A stretch of DNA of 49,821 nucleotides from Pseudonocardia sp. (GCA_019244295.1 JAFASX010000151.1:1-49821), one strand, 5' to 3'; positions 41,123 through 49,821 are shown, counted from the first letter of the stretch. Notes: generated by a model not told the origin, from the letters alone. A program made the numbers and translations.

Positions 41123-42307
41123 TCACCAGAGGGCTACTCCGGTAAAATTGACGGGCTCTTCGGTGTTCAAGCGTGCTACCTGGATCCTTGGCGAGACGAT
41201 GTCAAGGGCGTGGTTTATCTGTTGCTGGTCGATCTCGAAGGTAGCGCTGGCGAAATACCCTTGCGACGCCTTGTCGGGATCAGGGTGTGGGTTGCGATAA
41301 AGCCGTTCGGCGAGATCGCGCAGGCGAAGCATCGCGGGCACTCCGAAGATCACCGCGCGGGGCGTGCCGTTGAACGCGGTATCCAGGTAAGCAAGCAGTT
41401 CAGCGTAGGCCTCGTTGAACGCTACCGCGTGCTTATACACCGCGGTATCTGAACACCGAGCGTAGTCAGCGACGGAGGCATCCGGATCGATCCGGTAGGC
41501 ATCCTCCCAGCGCACATCGATTTCAGGACCGGTGGGAGGCGCATGGGGGGTGTCGTGCGGGTCGTAGGCGCACTCCGCGAGGATTTCTTTGAAACGGAAG
41601 TAGTGGGCGACCTGGCGCTGTTCGCCAAAGAGCTGGTCGTCGCCGTCGAAGATGGAGCCGTTGAGACCCTCGCCCTGGTCGATGACCACCCGCAGCGCAA
41701 GGAGCGCCGACCTTAGGTCGGTGACCCGCAACACCTCGCCGCCGGAGTTGTAGAAGTCCTCCGGGCCGACCTGCCGCTCGCTGTTTCCGCAAAAGACCGT
41801 GTTTTCTCCGAGCCTGTCAACTAACTCAAGAAGCCCCGTGCGGATGAAATCATAGAATTGCCCTATCGACGTCCAGCCCGGTATCCGCTGGATCGGGATA
41901 CCGTCAACGCGCTCCGGCCGCTCTATGAGCAGGAACGTCCGCATTGCATCCGGGGAGAAATGCTGAAGCGGGATCTTCTCGTCCAGGGCGCTGTAGGGAA
42001 GCTTCGTTGGGTAGCCGCGGACGAAATCTGGATGAGCCACCCTCGGCCGACCACCGACCGCGTTGAGCAGGTTGGCGACAAGGGTCATGTGCAGCATCTC
42101 TTCCACAACGATGCCGCGGATCGTGTAATACGCGACCTCGTTCGTGCCAGCTCGGATCGTGTACATCGCCGTCAGGTAGGGCGGGATCGTGAAGTGCTCG
42201 ATCTCCAGCGCGCCTTGCAAGTACCGCCGCAGTTCAGGCATGGTCTTCGGGAGTTGGAACGGCGGTTCCCCGTCGCCGAGGACGACGCCATCGGTCTCAT
42301 TCTCCAT
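41123..42307 (-). CDS. Ferritin-like domain protein
   Basis: A 394-residue protein whose N-terminal part belongs to the ferritin-like superfamily (the VioB/RebD-associated ferritin-like type). Probable diiron ligands are visible: E35-I-E37-H38 in ALEIEHFTIPPYL and E69-E70-M-L-H73 in IVVEEMLHMTLVANLLNAVGG. Later EILAE and HYFRFKE may give the second pair. No signal peptide. It overlaps the end of the GMC oxidoreductase gene by 11 bp and has GAAGGTGGGC before its ATG, so the two are co-translated. Enzymatic role unknown; relatives are oxygen-using or imine-processing enzymes in secondary metabolism. Confidence 0.8.
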   Translation of the reverse strand: MENETDGVVLGDGEPPFQLPKTMPELRRYLQGALEIEHFTIPPYLTAMYTIRAGTNEVAYYTIRGIVVEEMLHMTLVANLLNAVGGRPRVAHPDFVRGYPTKLPYSALDEKIPLQHFSPDAMRTFLLIERPERVDGIPIQRIPGWTSIGQFYDFIRTGLLELVDRLGENTVFCGNSERQVGPEDFYNSGGEVLRVTDLRSALLALRVVIDQGEGLNGSIFDGDDQLFGEQRQVAHYFRFKEILAECAYDPHDTPHAPPTGPEIDVRWEDAYRIDPDASVADYARCSDTAVYKHAVAFNEAYAELLAYLDTAFNGTPRAVIFGVPAMLRLRDLAERLYRNPHPDPDKASQGYFASATFEIDQQQINHALDIVSPRIQVARLNTEEPVNFTGVALW

Positions 42308-44231
42308 TGCCCACCTTCGAGAGGGTTTCGCGGCCGCCCCGGAGTTGTACTGGACGGTGCAGCTCGACAAGGTCGCGGTGGATCTGTTCGGCGCTTCGCA
42401 ACGCGAGGGCCGCCATGGTCAGCGAGGGATTCGACGTCCCGATGGACGGCAGGCTGCCGCAACCCGCCGCGTACAGATTGGGGTGATCCCAGCAGCGCTG
42501 GAAAGAGTCGACAACCGAGTCTTTCGGGTTGGTCCCCATAACATGGGTGCCCGCCCCGTGCCCGGCGCCCTTGTAGGCGTAGTCGTGGTCGCGGTACCTG
42601 AAGTAGCCGAGGGGCGCCACGCCGTCGCGCGGACTGTGGTCGGTATGTTCCTGCGCTTTGAGCAGGTCGTAGATCGCCGATGCGACGCATCTGGCCGCGA
42701 CCAGGCCATCCTTGACATAGTCGGTGAGGTTGTAGGTCAGTATGGGGCGGGGGTTTCCCATGACGTCGCGGTACTGATTGTCGATTGTTACCCGATTGTT
42801 GTGGTCAGCGGGCTGTTCGACGGCGAGTTGGAGCTGGAGCTGACGGCCGATTTGATCGCCAAGGGTCTGCCGCAGTCTGGCTCCGAAGACGGCGGTCGGA
42901 ACTATGTTTCCCTTCTGGTCACCACCGACGCCGAGCGCGGTACCTACGTTGCTCATCGGTGCTCCAGTGGCCCAGCCCCAGCCCCAGTTCCCGATTTCAA
43001 TCCGGAACGGTGCGCGCGTGCGGCGCGCATCCCCGAAGCGGAACGCCTCCCATCCTGAGGTGGTGCCGGGGCCGCGGAACGGGCCAATCGGGCCGTTGCC
43101 AGGTGGTGAGAGGGCCCAGGTGAGTATCGTTGGGTGGTCCATCAGGTTGCAACCCAGCTCGCCGCTGACGTTCGCCAGACCCGAGGCGAGCAGCAGCCGG
43201 GCGTTCTCGATCGCGTGCGCGGTCGCGACGACGATGTCGGCCTCGGCCTGATACGGCTGGCTGGCCGCTGACGCCGGGTCCTCGTACGTGCGGTATTCGA
43301 CGCCCTTGATGCGTCCGTTGACTCCGCCGATCACCCGAGTGACTAGGCAATGCGTGGCGAGCGTGACGGAGCGGGAAAACTGTGCCTGGGCGCGCAGCGG
43401 TGTCCATTTGGCCTGCGCGGGGCAAAACGGCACGCAGCTGGCATTGCCGACGCAGCGTTGACCGTACTTCGGCAGGCCGACGGCGCCTTGCGGTCGGTAG
43501 CCGGCGCCGTGCCGGTAGCGAGGGTCGGGGGTGCTGTTGCGGCCCTGCGGGGTGCTGATGACCTTCAACGTGAACTTCTCGTTGGCCACCGGATCGGTCA
43601 CGGTCCGTCCGTCGATACCGCGACAGACCTCGTCAATGTAACTCGGCGGAATTTTATGCATCGGATAGAAGTAGTCGGGGTCCGATGGGATGCCCAGTTC
43701 CCACTGCTCCTGGGCATCGCCCGAAACACCGATCTCCCGCTCGGCCGCGACGTAATACGGCTCCAGATCGCGGTAGCCGATTGGCCAGTCACGACCGTAG
43801 CCGTATCGAGTTCGGACGGCGAAATCGTCCGGATGCATGCGCAGGCATAGACCTGTCCAGTGCATGCCGCTGCCACCGACCGCGCGCAGGTAGTCGCTGC
43901 TGTACGGTAATTCGCCGCGCTGGATGAAGTAACCGTTGGTCGTGAAGCCTGAGCGGGTGGGAGTCAGGTCGAGGACGTCGGGAGACGGGACGGCGACATT
44001 GTGCGGAAACGCGGCGTTAGGCGTCTTCGCGACTGCCGAGCGGAACGTATCGATTGCATGGAGGTGGCCTTCCCATGTTTGAAGGCTGCCGGTACCTGCC
44101 TCTAGGACGAGCACTTGCCAGCCCTGCTGGCCGAGCCCCTTGGCGATGAGACTTCCCGCGATGCCCGCGCCAACGATGATGACGTCGTAGTGCCGCCGGT
44201 GGGCGATGGTTGCGTTTACCGCGCTGGCCAT
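42297..44231 (-). CDS. GMC-family FAD oxidoreductase (gluconate/glucose dehydrogenase large-subunit type)
   Basis: A 644-residue flavoprotein. FAD motif DVIIVGAGIAGSLIAKGL (about 16-33), RAVGGSGMHWTGLCLRM, and the catalytic region GHGAGTHVMGTNP with His at about 558 and NPSLTMAALALR with Asn near 601. The segment CVGNASCVPFC (Cys260, 266, 270) has the CX5CX3C spacing that holds the [3Fe-4S] cluster in bacterial FAD-dependent glucose dehydrogenase. There is no Tat signal. It is preceded by a small-subunit gene (3 bp gap) and followed by the ferritin-like gene. It would oxidise an alcohol or sugar; the substrate is unknown. No cytochrome subunit is nearby. Confidence 0.9.
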   Translation of the reverse strand: MASAVNATIAHRRHYDVIIVGAGIAGSLIAKGLGQQGWQVLVLEAGTGSLQTWEGHLHAIDTFRSAVAKTPNAAFPHNVAVPSPDVLDLTPTRSGFTTNGYFIQRGELPYSSDYLRAVGGSGMHWTGLCLRMHPDDFAVRTRYGYGRDWPIGYRDLEPYYVAAEREIGVSGDAQEQWELGIPSDPDYFYPMHKIPPSYIDEVCRGIDGRTVTDPVANEKFTLKVISTPQGRNSTPDPRYRHGAGYRPQGAVGLPKYGQRCVGNASCVPFCPAQAKWTPLRAQAQFSRSVTLATHCLVTRVIGGVNGRIKGVEYRTYEDPASAASQPYQAEADIVVATAHAIENARLLLASGLANVSGELGCNLMDHPTILTWALSPPGNGPIGPFRGPGTTSGWEAFRFGDARRTRAPFRIEIGNWGWGWATGAPMSNVGTALGVGGDQKGNIVPTAVFGARLRQTLGDQIGRQLQLQLAVEQPADHNNRVTIDNQYRDVMGNPRPILTYNLTDYVKDGLVAARCVASAIYDLLKAQEHTDHSPRDGVAPLGYFRYRDHDYAYKGAGHGAGTHVMGTNPKDSVVDSFQRCWDHPNLYAAGCGSLPSIGTSNPSLTMAALALRSAEQIHRDLVELHRPVQLRGGRETLSKVGNGE

Positions 44232-44234
44232 CAG

Positions 44235-44813
44235 TTAAGCCGATCCATAATTGGGGAATACAGCGGACGGCGGCAGCGCCGACGGGAAATCTGACCATTT
44301 CAGGAGTGGCCCCGGCGCGGCGACCGGCTCGGGCGGCTCGGGCCACGACGGCGCGGCTGGCTTGAATGCCCACGTGGCGAAGCCGGGTGCTTTGGCTCCG
44401 CTGGGGTGTCCGTTGAAGGTCCGCCAGACTAATCCCTCGGTGTAGGCGTCGGGCGAGACGACGAACTCGACGTTGGCCGTCTCTCGGCGCAACTTTCCGT
44501 GTGCTTCCGGGGCCAGGCGCGGCCAGGCGCCGGTGTACCACAGGTAGGTCAGGGCACGCGCGACTTCCAGGTCGGTGCCGCTCAAGGCCGCGAGATCCCG
44601 GTCCACCTCGGCGAGGACGGCGTCCAGGACCGCGGCTCCGACCTGGTCGCGAGCGGTGACGAAGTACAGATCGGCCATACCAGTCGCCAGCAGATCGAAA
44701 AGCTCAAAGCCAGTGAGGACCGCGCATTGTTGGGCGAATCGGCGCCCTTCCTCGCTGAGCCGCGCGGTGTGGATCACGGGCGGATCATTCGTCGACTCGC
44801 GGTTGTCAGTCAT
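44235..44813 (-). CDS. Gluconate 2-dehydrogenase subunit 3-like small subunit
   Basis: A 192-residue protein resembling the small (gamma) subunit of membrane-bound sugar and gluconate dehydrogenases, which helps fold and export the GMC subunit. Conserved-looking parts are CAVLTGFELFDLLATGMADLY, VLAEVDRDLAAL, LTYLWYTGAW, the NVEFVVSPDAYTEGLVWRTF segment and GHPSGAKAPGFATWAF. ATG 44813 follows a G-rich ribosome site. Unlike the known small subunits it has no twin-arginine signal, and neither does the large subunit. First gene of the three-gene minus-strand operon. Confidence 0.7.
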   Translation of the reverse strand: MTDNRESTNDPPVIHTARLSEEGRRFAQQCAVLTGFELFDLLATGMADLYFVTARDQVGAAVLDAVLAEVDRDLAALSGTDLEVARALTYLWYTGAWPRLAPEAHGKLRRETANVEFVVSPDAYTEGLVWRTFNGHPSGAKAPGFATWAFKPAAPSWPEPPEPVAAPGPLLKWSDFPSALPPSAVFPNYGSA

Positions 44814-44976
44814 CTCTACCCCCCAAGGCCGGACTCCACACAGTGTGGCCGTTGTCCTCCCCGCGCAGATCACACGATCGGGTTGACATTTGATGTATTT
44901 ATCTGAGATTGTTCGCGCTCTACGGTGTGTGGTCGTGTAGTCGCTCGTCCGGTCAGCGCACGAGTAGGACGTCGAG
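44814..44976. promoter_or_regulatory. Divergent promoter region of the oxidoreductase operon and the MASE1 kinase
   Basis: This 163-bp gap must drive both the minus-strand oxidoreductase operon and the plus-strand kinase. A TTGACA hexamer lies at 44883-44888 in an AT-richer segment. I could not fix a matching -10 box, nor a palindrome for the NarL-type regulator. Confidence 0.5.
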
Positions 44977-46545
44977 GTGCTCAAGCAACAGATAAGAAGT
45001 AACGTCACACACCGCGGAGCGGAAGAGATTGTCGCTCGTCCGGCGGCTGGGCCCCTTCTGAATCCATCCATTCTCAAGCGAGTGGCGCAAATTCTGATCC
45101 TGGCCGTCGGCTACTTCGTTGTCGCCATGGCCGTGCACATATTCTTGCGGCTGTCCCCGGGCGTCGTCATTATGTGGCCCACGATCGGGCTCGCGGTGGC
45201 TGGCCTTGTATTGTTCGGGAGGCGGGCATGGCTCGGTATCGCCATTGGTGGGCTGCTCGCCAGGCTGTTCAGCGAGCCCTTGGCGATGGAAGCCGTGGGG
45301 TTTACCGTCGCCGGGGTAGTGGCTCCCGTCACGGCGGCGTGGTTGCTCGAGCGGTACGCTCTTGACGGTGCATTGAGCCGGTTGCGGGATGTCCTAGCCG
45401 TCATCATTCTGGGTGGGGCGGTAAGCGCGCTGCTGAGCGCCACAATTAGTTTACTCGTCGTCATGGCGACTGGTGATCCTACGCGGGGCCACCTACTCGT
45501 GTACTGGTTTTCCTGGTGGCAGAATGACGCTATGGGTGTCGTTCTCGTCACCCCGCCGCTGCTCGTAACGGGAACCGCGGCGCGCTTGCGCGTTAATCCT
45601 TTCCAGCGCCGCGGGATGGAGATGGCGGCGCTGGCCATCGTTGCGGCGATCGCCACTTATCTGCTCTTCGGTTCAGGTCCTCCGGTGACCTTCCTCGTTT
45701 TCCCCTTCGTGCTCTGGACGGCGTTGCGGCTGGGGGTGCCCGGAGCGGCCATTCTCAACGTACTGCTGGCGGGAATAGCCGTCTGGGCGGCCATCGAGAA
45801 GCGGGGTCCTTTCTCGCAGCTGCCGCCTGTGCAGGGCCAGATCGTTCTGCAGTCCTTCTGTGCTAGCGTGGCTATCACCTCGCTCGTGCTCGCCGCTATT
45901 ACCACCGAGCGTCAACAGGCAATCGATGACGCGCGGGCGTCACGCGCCCGGATTGTGAAAGCCGCCGACGCGGAGCGACGCCGGGTGGAACGCAACCTGC
46001 ACGACGGTGCCCAACAGCGTCTAGTATCTTTGTCTTTATTGTTGCGCCTGGGTCAGATGCATCTTGGCGCGCAACCTGACCCGGAACTGAAGACTGTCCT
46101 CGACCAAGCGTCCGATGAAATACAGGGCGCCTTGAATGAACTGCGGGAGCTGGCGCGGGGATTGCACCCAGCTATTCTCACGCACCAGGGCCTGAGTGCC
46201 GCCCTGCAGTCTCTGGCGGAACAGACGCCACTACCGGTGATCCTGACTGTCCCCGCACTGCGGTTCGCCGCCGAAGTCGAGAGCACCGCTTACTTCGTAG
46301 TGTGCGAAGCGCTAGTGAATGTAGTGAAGTACGCGCAAGCATCCGAGGCATTCGTCAGTGTTACGCGCACCGACGGGCGATTGAGCGTGCGGATCACCGA
46401 TGACGGCATCGGCGGCGCTGACGCCGCGGAGGGGTCGGGCCTGGTAGGGTTAGCCGACCGAGTGGCAGCGCTGGGCGGACGGCTCCAGGTCTGCAGCCCG
46501 ATAGGAGGCGGCACGCGGGTGAGCGCCGAGCTACCGTGCGAGTGA
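44977..46545 (+). CDS. MASE1-domain sensor histidine kinase (HisKA_3)
   Basis: A 522-residue membrane kinase. Residues about 35-310 form the MASE1 integral membrane sensor with about eight helices ([19 protein letters not shown] and [22 protein letters not shown] are typical). A HisKA_3 dimerisation region follows, with the phosphorylated His in [20 protein letters not shown], and a HATPase domain with [23 protein letters not shown] and [19 protein letters not shown] 44977. The stop overlaps the next gene by 10 bp. The MASE1 signal is unknown. Divergent from the GMC operon. Confidence 0.9.
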   Translation: MLKQQIRSNVTHRGAEEIVARPAAGPLLNPSILKRVAQILILAVGYFVVAMAVHIFLRLSPGVVIMWPTIGLAVAGLVLFGRRAWLGIAIGGLLARLFSEPLAMEAVGFTVAGVVAPVTAAWLLERYALDGALSRLRDVLAVIILGGAVSALLSATISLLVVMATGDPTRGHLLVYWFSWWQNDAMGVVLVTPPLLVTGTAARLRVNPFQRRGMEMAALAIVAAIATYLLFGSGPPVTFLVFPFVLWTALRLGVPGAAILNVLLAGIAVWAAIEKRGPFSQLPPVQGQIVLQSFCASVAITSLVLAAITTERQQAIDDARASRARIVKAADAERRRVERNLHDGAQQRLVSLSLLLRLGQMHLGAQPDPELKTVLDQASDEIQGALNELRELARGLHPAILTHQGLSAALQSLAEQTPLPVILTVPALRFAAEVESTAYFVVCEALVNVVKYAQASEAFVSVTRTDGRLSVRITDDGIGGADAAEGSGLVGLADRVAALGGRLQVCSPIGGGTRVSAELPCE

Positions 46546-47183
46546 TCCTTGCTGACGATTCAGTCTTGTTGCGTCAGGGGTTAGCTCGACTTCTGGCTGA
46601 AACCGGCTTCGAGGTCGTCGGCCAGGCGGGAGATCCCAAGACCTTGCTGGAGCTGGTCCGCGCTGATTGCCCCGATGTCGCCGTGGTCGATGTCCGCATG
46701 CCTCCCACGTACACCGATGAAGGGATGCGCGCCGCCCAGCAGATCCGTGCTCAGCACCCAACTGTCGGGGTGTTGGTGCTGTCCCAGTATGTAGACACCG
46801 GCTACGCGTTCGAGCTGCTTTCCGAGGGAACAGAAGGATTGGGATATCTGCTTAAGGACCGCGTTTCCGATCTGCGGGAACTCACCGACGCCATACGCCG
46901 AGTCGGCGCCGGGGGCTCGGTGATCGATCCGGAAGTCGTTACTCGCCTACTCCGGCGCCGTCGGCAGAATAACCCACTGGAAGCGCTGAGCGAGCGTGAG
47001 CGCAACGTTCTTGCGCTCATCGCTGAAGGTCGCTCTAACCTAGCACTCTGCGAGCGGCTGTCCCTGAGCCCTAAAACCGTGGAGGCTCATATCCGCAGCA
47101 TTTTCACCAAACTGAACCTGATAGCCACAGCTGACGATCACCGACGAGTGCTAGCGGTCCTGACCTATTTGCGCGCGTCGTAA
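46536..47183 (+). CDS. NarL-family response regulator, partner of the MASE1 kinase
   Basis: A 215-residue regulator translationally coupled to the kinase (10-bp overlap, GTG 46536). Receiver: [18 protein letters not shown], phosphoacceptor in [36 protein letters not shown] and [12 protein letters not shown]. Output: [44 protein letters not shown]. The second recognition segment is normal for DNA binding. The nearby oxidoreductase operon is the obvious target, by inference. Confidence 0.92.
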   Translation: MRVILADDSVLLRQGLARLLAETGFEVVGQAGDPKTLLELVRADCPDVAVVDVRMPPTYTDEGMRAAQQIRAQHPTVGVLVLSQYVDTGYAFELLSEGTEGLGYLLKDRVSDLRELTDAIRRVGAGGSVIDPEVVTRLLRRRRQNNPLEALSERERNVLALIAEGRSNLALCERLSLSPKTVEAHIRSIFTKLNLIATADDHRRVLAVLTYLRAS

Positions 47184-47260
47184 TACCTGCATAAAGTTGG
47201 CCGCGCGGCTCGCTCCGGGAGGGTGGGTGCGCTCCGGAAGTCGGGCGGGCGCGTCAGGAG

Positions 47261-48871
47261 TCAGGGCGGGCACAGGACGCTGGTGTCGGGCACGGTGCCG
47301 TCGATCAACAACTCGTCCACCGCTGAGGTCACACACGGGGTGTGCGGGTACGCGTCGCGACCAGCGCCCTGCCAACTCACCACCTTGGCGGGAACGAGCC
47401 GGTTGGCGGCTCGCTGATAGCTCTGCAGCGGCTCGCGCGGGCTCAACGCGGTGGCCAGCACCAGCATCGGCGGATCTTGGACGGCCGGCCCGACCTCGGC
47501 CGGGTCGGCGGGAACCGGCCACGCCGAGCACAGCAGCAGCCGCTGGGCCATCAGCGGCCCGAACAGCGGATGGTCGACCCGCCACTTGCTGATCAACTGA
47601 AGCACCTGAGGCGGGCTGATTCGCTGTGCCGTGTCGTTGCAGGTGGTGGCCAGCGCGAGATCGAACCGGCCATTGGGGCCGACCAGTTGATCGAGGTACT
47701 TCAGCAGCCCGGCCGGGTTGCCGGTACGCGCGGACCCTATCGCGGCGGCCAGCTCGGGCCAACTGGCCGGATCGTCCAGCCCGACCAGCACCGCGTTCGT
47801 GACCCCGGCTCCGGTGAGCCGATCCCCGTCAGCACCTAGCTCTGGACGGGTGTGAAGCTGATCAACCAGCCGGCGCAGCGCCGTCTTCGGGTCGGGTCCG
47901 AGTGGGCAGCCGGGATGGGACGCGCAGATGCGCGCGAACGCGTCGAAGGTGCCTTCGGCGGCGGTCGCTCTGGCCTCGGCGGTACCGATGACGTCGGTGG
48001 TCGGATCCGGCGGCGCATCCAGCACCAGCCGGCCGACGGATTCCGGCGAATTCTGTGCCCAGACCGCCAGAGCCCGCGCGCCGTCGCCGAGCCCGATCGC
48101 GCTCAATGTGTGTACCCCGAGCAGTAACCGTGCCCGTTCCACATCACGTGCGGTGTGCTGGGTGTCGTAGTTCGCTATAGTCTCGCCTTCGGCCAGGTAG
48201 CACTCCTGTACCACCCGGCGAACGTTCTCCAGCAGCGTGTCGGCTGCTTGTGGGTTGCCGCTGGACAGGTCGGTGTCCAGGATGGCCGAGCGCATATCGG
48301 GTGGCGCGCAGTCGAGGTGGCTGGTGCCCTGGCCTCGACGGTCCATACCCACCAGGCTGAAGTTACGTAACAGGTCCAGTGGTACCTCGGAGCCCAAGCG
48401 AGCGGCGCGCAACGTTCCCGTCTCACCGTCGCTGTCGCCCAGCACGAGCAGCGGTGGCTTGGGTTGGGTTTGACCGGCCAACGTGACCCGCATCAGCCCG
48501 ATCGACGACTGTCGGTGGCGGCCGGTGGCGGAGTCGACCCCTACTGGAAGATCAGCGCACTCGTAGCGCAGTACCCGATCCGGTGGCACCGGAAGCGGCC
48601 GTACCGGAGCGATCTCATCGGTGCAGTCCGCGAAATCCACGACGTTAGGCACCCCGACGTCAGGCACCGGGATCCTCGGCTCGACAGGTTGACCAGATCC
48701 TGGCGCGTTGGGCGCACCACCGTCGACCGCGCTGGAGCCTCGAATCGCGACCGGGGGCCGTATCGAGGGTCCGACCGCGCATCCCGACAGCAGCGCCACT
48801 ACCACCACCAGCACGGCGATACCCGCGGCTAGCCCAGCCGGCTCGCGTCGCCGACCGGCTGATCGCGGCAC
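47261..48871 (-). CDS. Lipoprotein alpha/beta-hydrolase-like protein lacking catalytic residues
   Basis: A 536-residue predicted lipoprotein (hydrophobic helix 12-30, lipobox LLSGC with Cys31) of the TAP-like alpha/beta hydrolase family, related by position to mycobacterial Rv2672. The fold marks are present: VGMDRRGQGTS after the first strands and GRLVLDAPPDP. At the nucleophile elbow it has GLGDG (260-264) with Gly262 where Ser is expected, and the C-terminal GAGRDAYPHTPCV has Arg where the catalytic His usually follows GAG. So it is probably not a serine hydrolase. GTG 48871 follows GGAGGAG. Its role is unknown, possibly binding. Confidence 0.8.
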   Translation of the reverse strand: MPRSAGRRREPAGLAAGIAVLVVVVALLSGCAVGPSIRPPVAIRGSSAVDGGAPNAPGSGQPVEPRIPVPDVGVPNVVDFADCTDEIAPVRPLPVPPDRVLRYECADLPVGVDSATGRHRQSSIGLMRVTLAGQTQPKPPLLVLGDSDGETGTLRAARLGSEVPLDLLRNFSLVGMDRRGQGTSHLDCAPPDMRSAILDTDLSSGNPQAADTLLENVRRVVQECYLAEGETIANYDTQHTARDVERARLLLGVHTLSAIGLGDGARALAVWAQNSPESVGRLVLDAPPDPTTDVIGTAEARATAAEGTFDAFARICASHPGCPLGPDPKTALRRLVDQLHTRPELGADGDRLTGAGVTNAVLVGLDDPASWPELAAAIGSARTGNPAGLLKYLDQLVGPNGRFDLALATTCNDTAQRISPPQVLQLISKWRVDHPLFGPLMAQRLLLCSAWPVPADPAEVGPAVQDPPMLVLATALSPREPLQSYQRAANRLVPAKVVSWQGAGRDAYPHTPCVTSAVDELLIDGTVPDTSVLCPP

Positions 48872-49005
48872 GCCTGTCTCCTCCAATAGTCGGCTGACGG
48901 CTTGTGGACGGCACGGTGAGTGCCATACCTGCCCAGAATGCTCGGCAAGCGGTGAGGATTCGGTGAGCCGACCCTCGACTGGCGCCGCTGGCTCAGGGGT
49001 GAGGG

Positions 49006-49764
49006 TCACCAGTCCCGCAGGTATCGCAACAACAGCATGTCCTGGTCGGCGATCGCACTCGCCAGCCGCATGGCGCGCGGTTGGGTGGGCGCACCGGAGG
49101 CGATTCGACCGGCGTCGCCGACGGTCAGCATCGGGCTGATCGTCAGGCACAGCTCGTCCACCGCATCGGCGGCGAGCAGTTGGCTGAACAGCCGCGGACC
49201 GCCCTCGCAGAGCACTCGGCGCAGTCCCCTGTCCCGCAGCGCCGCGACGATGGAGCCTGGGCTGAGCAGGTCATCGTCGAAGATCAGCAGATCGGCGCCC
49301 GCGTCGCGCAGCCGGGCCAGGTCGGCCGGCGCGGCGCGCCGGCCGGTCAAGACCAGTGGCGGCACCGAGGTGTTGGTGAACAGGGGGGCGTTCGGGTCCA
49401 GCCGCGCGGTCGCGGTGACCACCGCGATCGGTGGGGGAGACCCGGTGACACGGCTCGGTTCGCGGACACCTCCGTATTTTTCCGCCCGGACGGTGTTGGC
49501 GCCGACTAAAATGACCTCGCAGAGCTCGCGCAGCAGCCCGAACACCCGCCGGTCGGCGGCCGAGCCCAACCCGCTGGTGCGCCCATCGAGCGACGCCGCC
49601 CCGTCCAGGCTGGAGATGAAGTTCGCCCGCAGGTACGGTCGGTCGAGCCGATCCGGGTAGGCGTACACCGTGGCCAGCTCGTCATCGGTGAGTGGTTCTT
49701 GGGTCAGTGGTTCCTGGGTGAGCGGTTCTTGGTCGGCTCGGGACAGGGGCCAGATCGGCAGCAC
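49006..49764 (-). CDS. RibD C-terminal-domain reductase (DHFR-like fold)
   Basis: A 252-residue NADPH-dependent reductase of the RibD C-terminal family, similar to mycobacterial Rv2671. After the variable N-terminus: RPYLRANFISSLDGAASLDG, LGSAADRRVFGLLRELCEVILVGANTVRAEKYGG, VRLCEGGPRLFSQLLAADAVDELCLT. The family has pyrimidine reductase activity in riboflavin synthesis, and the mycobacterial homologue is known for dihydrofolate reductase activity, so the natural substrate is uncertain. No deaminase domain. Start GTG 49764. The N-terminus contains three QEPLT-type repeats. Confidence 0.85.
   Translation of the reverse strand: MLPIWPLSRADQEPLTQEPLTQEPLTDDELATVYAYPDRLDRPYLRANFISSLDGAASLDGRTSGLGSAADRRVFGLLRELCEVILVGANTVRAEKYGGVREPSRVTGSPPPIAVVTATARLDPNAPLFTNTSVPPLVLTGRRAAPADLARLRDAGADLLIFDDDLLSPGSIVAALRDRGLRRVLCEGGPRLFSQLLAADAVDELCLTISPMLTVGDAGRIASGAPTQPRAMRLASAIADQDMLLLRYLRDW
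49691..49735. repeat. 15-bp x3 in-frame tandem repeat in the reductase gene
   Basis: Three 15-bp units (49691-49705, 49706-49720, 49721-49735) with few differences encode QEPLT repeats near the N-terminus of the RibD-type protein. Confidence 0.9.
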
Positions 49765-49821
49765 CGAATCATCCCACCACGAGGGGCCAGCGCTGTCGCG
49801 CTGGCCTGTGAGCCGTCAACC

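Noticed and set aside
44814..45077. Upstream extension of the small-subunit frame (might have supplied a signal peptide)
   Set aside because: The extra residues cross the divergent promoter and the kinase start, contain many Cys/Ser/Thr and no twin-arginine signal; a strong ribosome site precedes ATG 44813.
1..49821. CRISPR arrays, rRNA, tRNA, insertion sequences or phage genes
   Set aside because: No spaced repeat arrays, transposase or integrase motifs, or structural RNA genes could be recognised.

Overview
The window is high-GC DNA from an actinomycete. Its gene content and order follow the block known in Mycobacterium tuberculosis as roughly Rv2671 to Rv2710: sigB, DUF3099, DUF3039, sigA, cei, DUF4193, DUF3093, dut, DUF3710, hydrolase, OB-fold protein, DUF3159, ceoC/ceoB, TrmA-like methylase, dxs, RNase D, DUF3000, hemE, the hemY-type oxidase, hemQ, msrB, a TAP-like hydrolase and a ribD-type reductase. 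These locus correspondences are from memory. Protein style and a coproporphyrin-type heme operon fit Pseudonocardiales or a relative; the genus cannot be fixed from the sequence.

Layout. 1-1150: a decayed edge with a partial minus-strand gene that runs off the window, a frameshifted XRE antitoxin and two gene fragments. 1152-3617: a secreted purple-acid-phosphatase-like protein and a vapBC toxin-antitoxin pair lying exactly between two 117-bp copies of the phosphatase 5' end. 3813-12932: sigB behind an ECF-type promoter, a SUKH-like protein, a methyltransferase-dtd operon, an HhH-GPD protein, DUF3099, psuG, DUF3039, a YihY membrane protein and a helicase. 12933-14443: palindromes, two DUF7455 zinc-ribbon-like paralogues and an EamA transporter pseudogene between them. 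14444-22687: a TetR regulator, sigA and the cei-DUF4193-DUF3093-dut-DUF3710-hydrolase-OB-DUF3159 housekeeping block. 22867-24345: an inserted multicopper oxidase. 24364-36291 and on to 38485: potassium-channel NAD-sensor pair, RNA methylase, UbiA prenyltransferase, dxs, a two-component system, RNase D, a NarL-type regulator, DUF3000 and the overlapping hemE-cgoX-chdC operon. 38545-40158: msrB and a stand-alone LigD-type polymerase. 40300-47183: an accessory island. 47261-49764: a lipoprotein hydrolase-like protein and a RibD-type reductase.

The island at 40.3-47.2 kb is the best candidate for a little-described system. A GMC flavoenzyme with a CX5CX3C iron-sulfur-type motif, a gluconate-dehydrogenase-like small subunit without a Tat signal and a ferritin-like diiron-type protein form one operon. 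It is divergent from a MASE1 histidine kinase and NarL regulator pair, with an orphan receiver protein nearby. No cytochrome subunit is present, so the electron route would differ from the known periplasmic dehydrogenases of this type.

Other recurrent themes are decay and slippage (pseudogenes and in-frame tandem repeats inside conserved genes), several TANNNT boxes 6-7 nt before start codons suggesting leaderless transcripts, and a palindrome shared between a convergent gene end and the dxs promoter.
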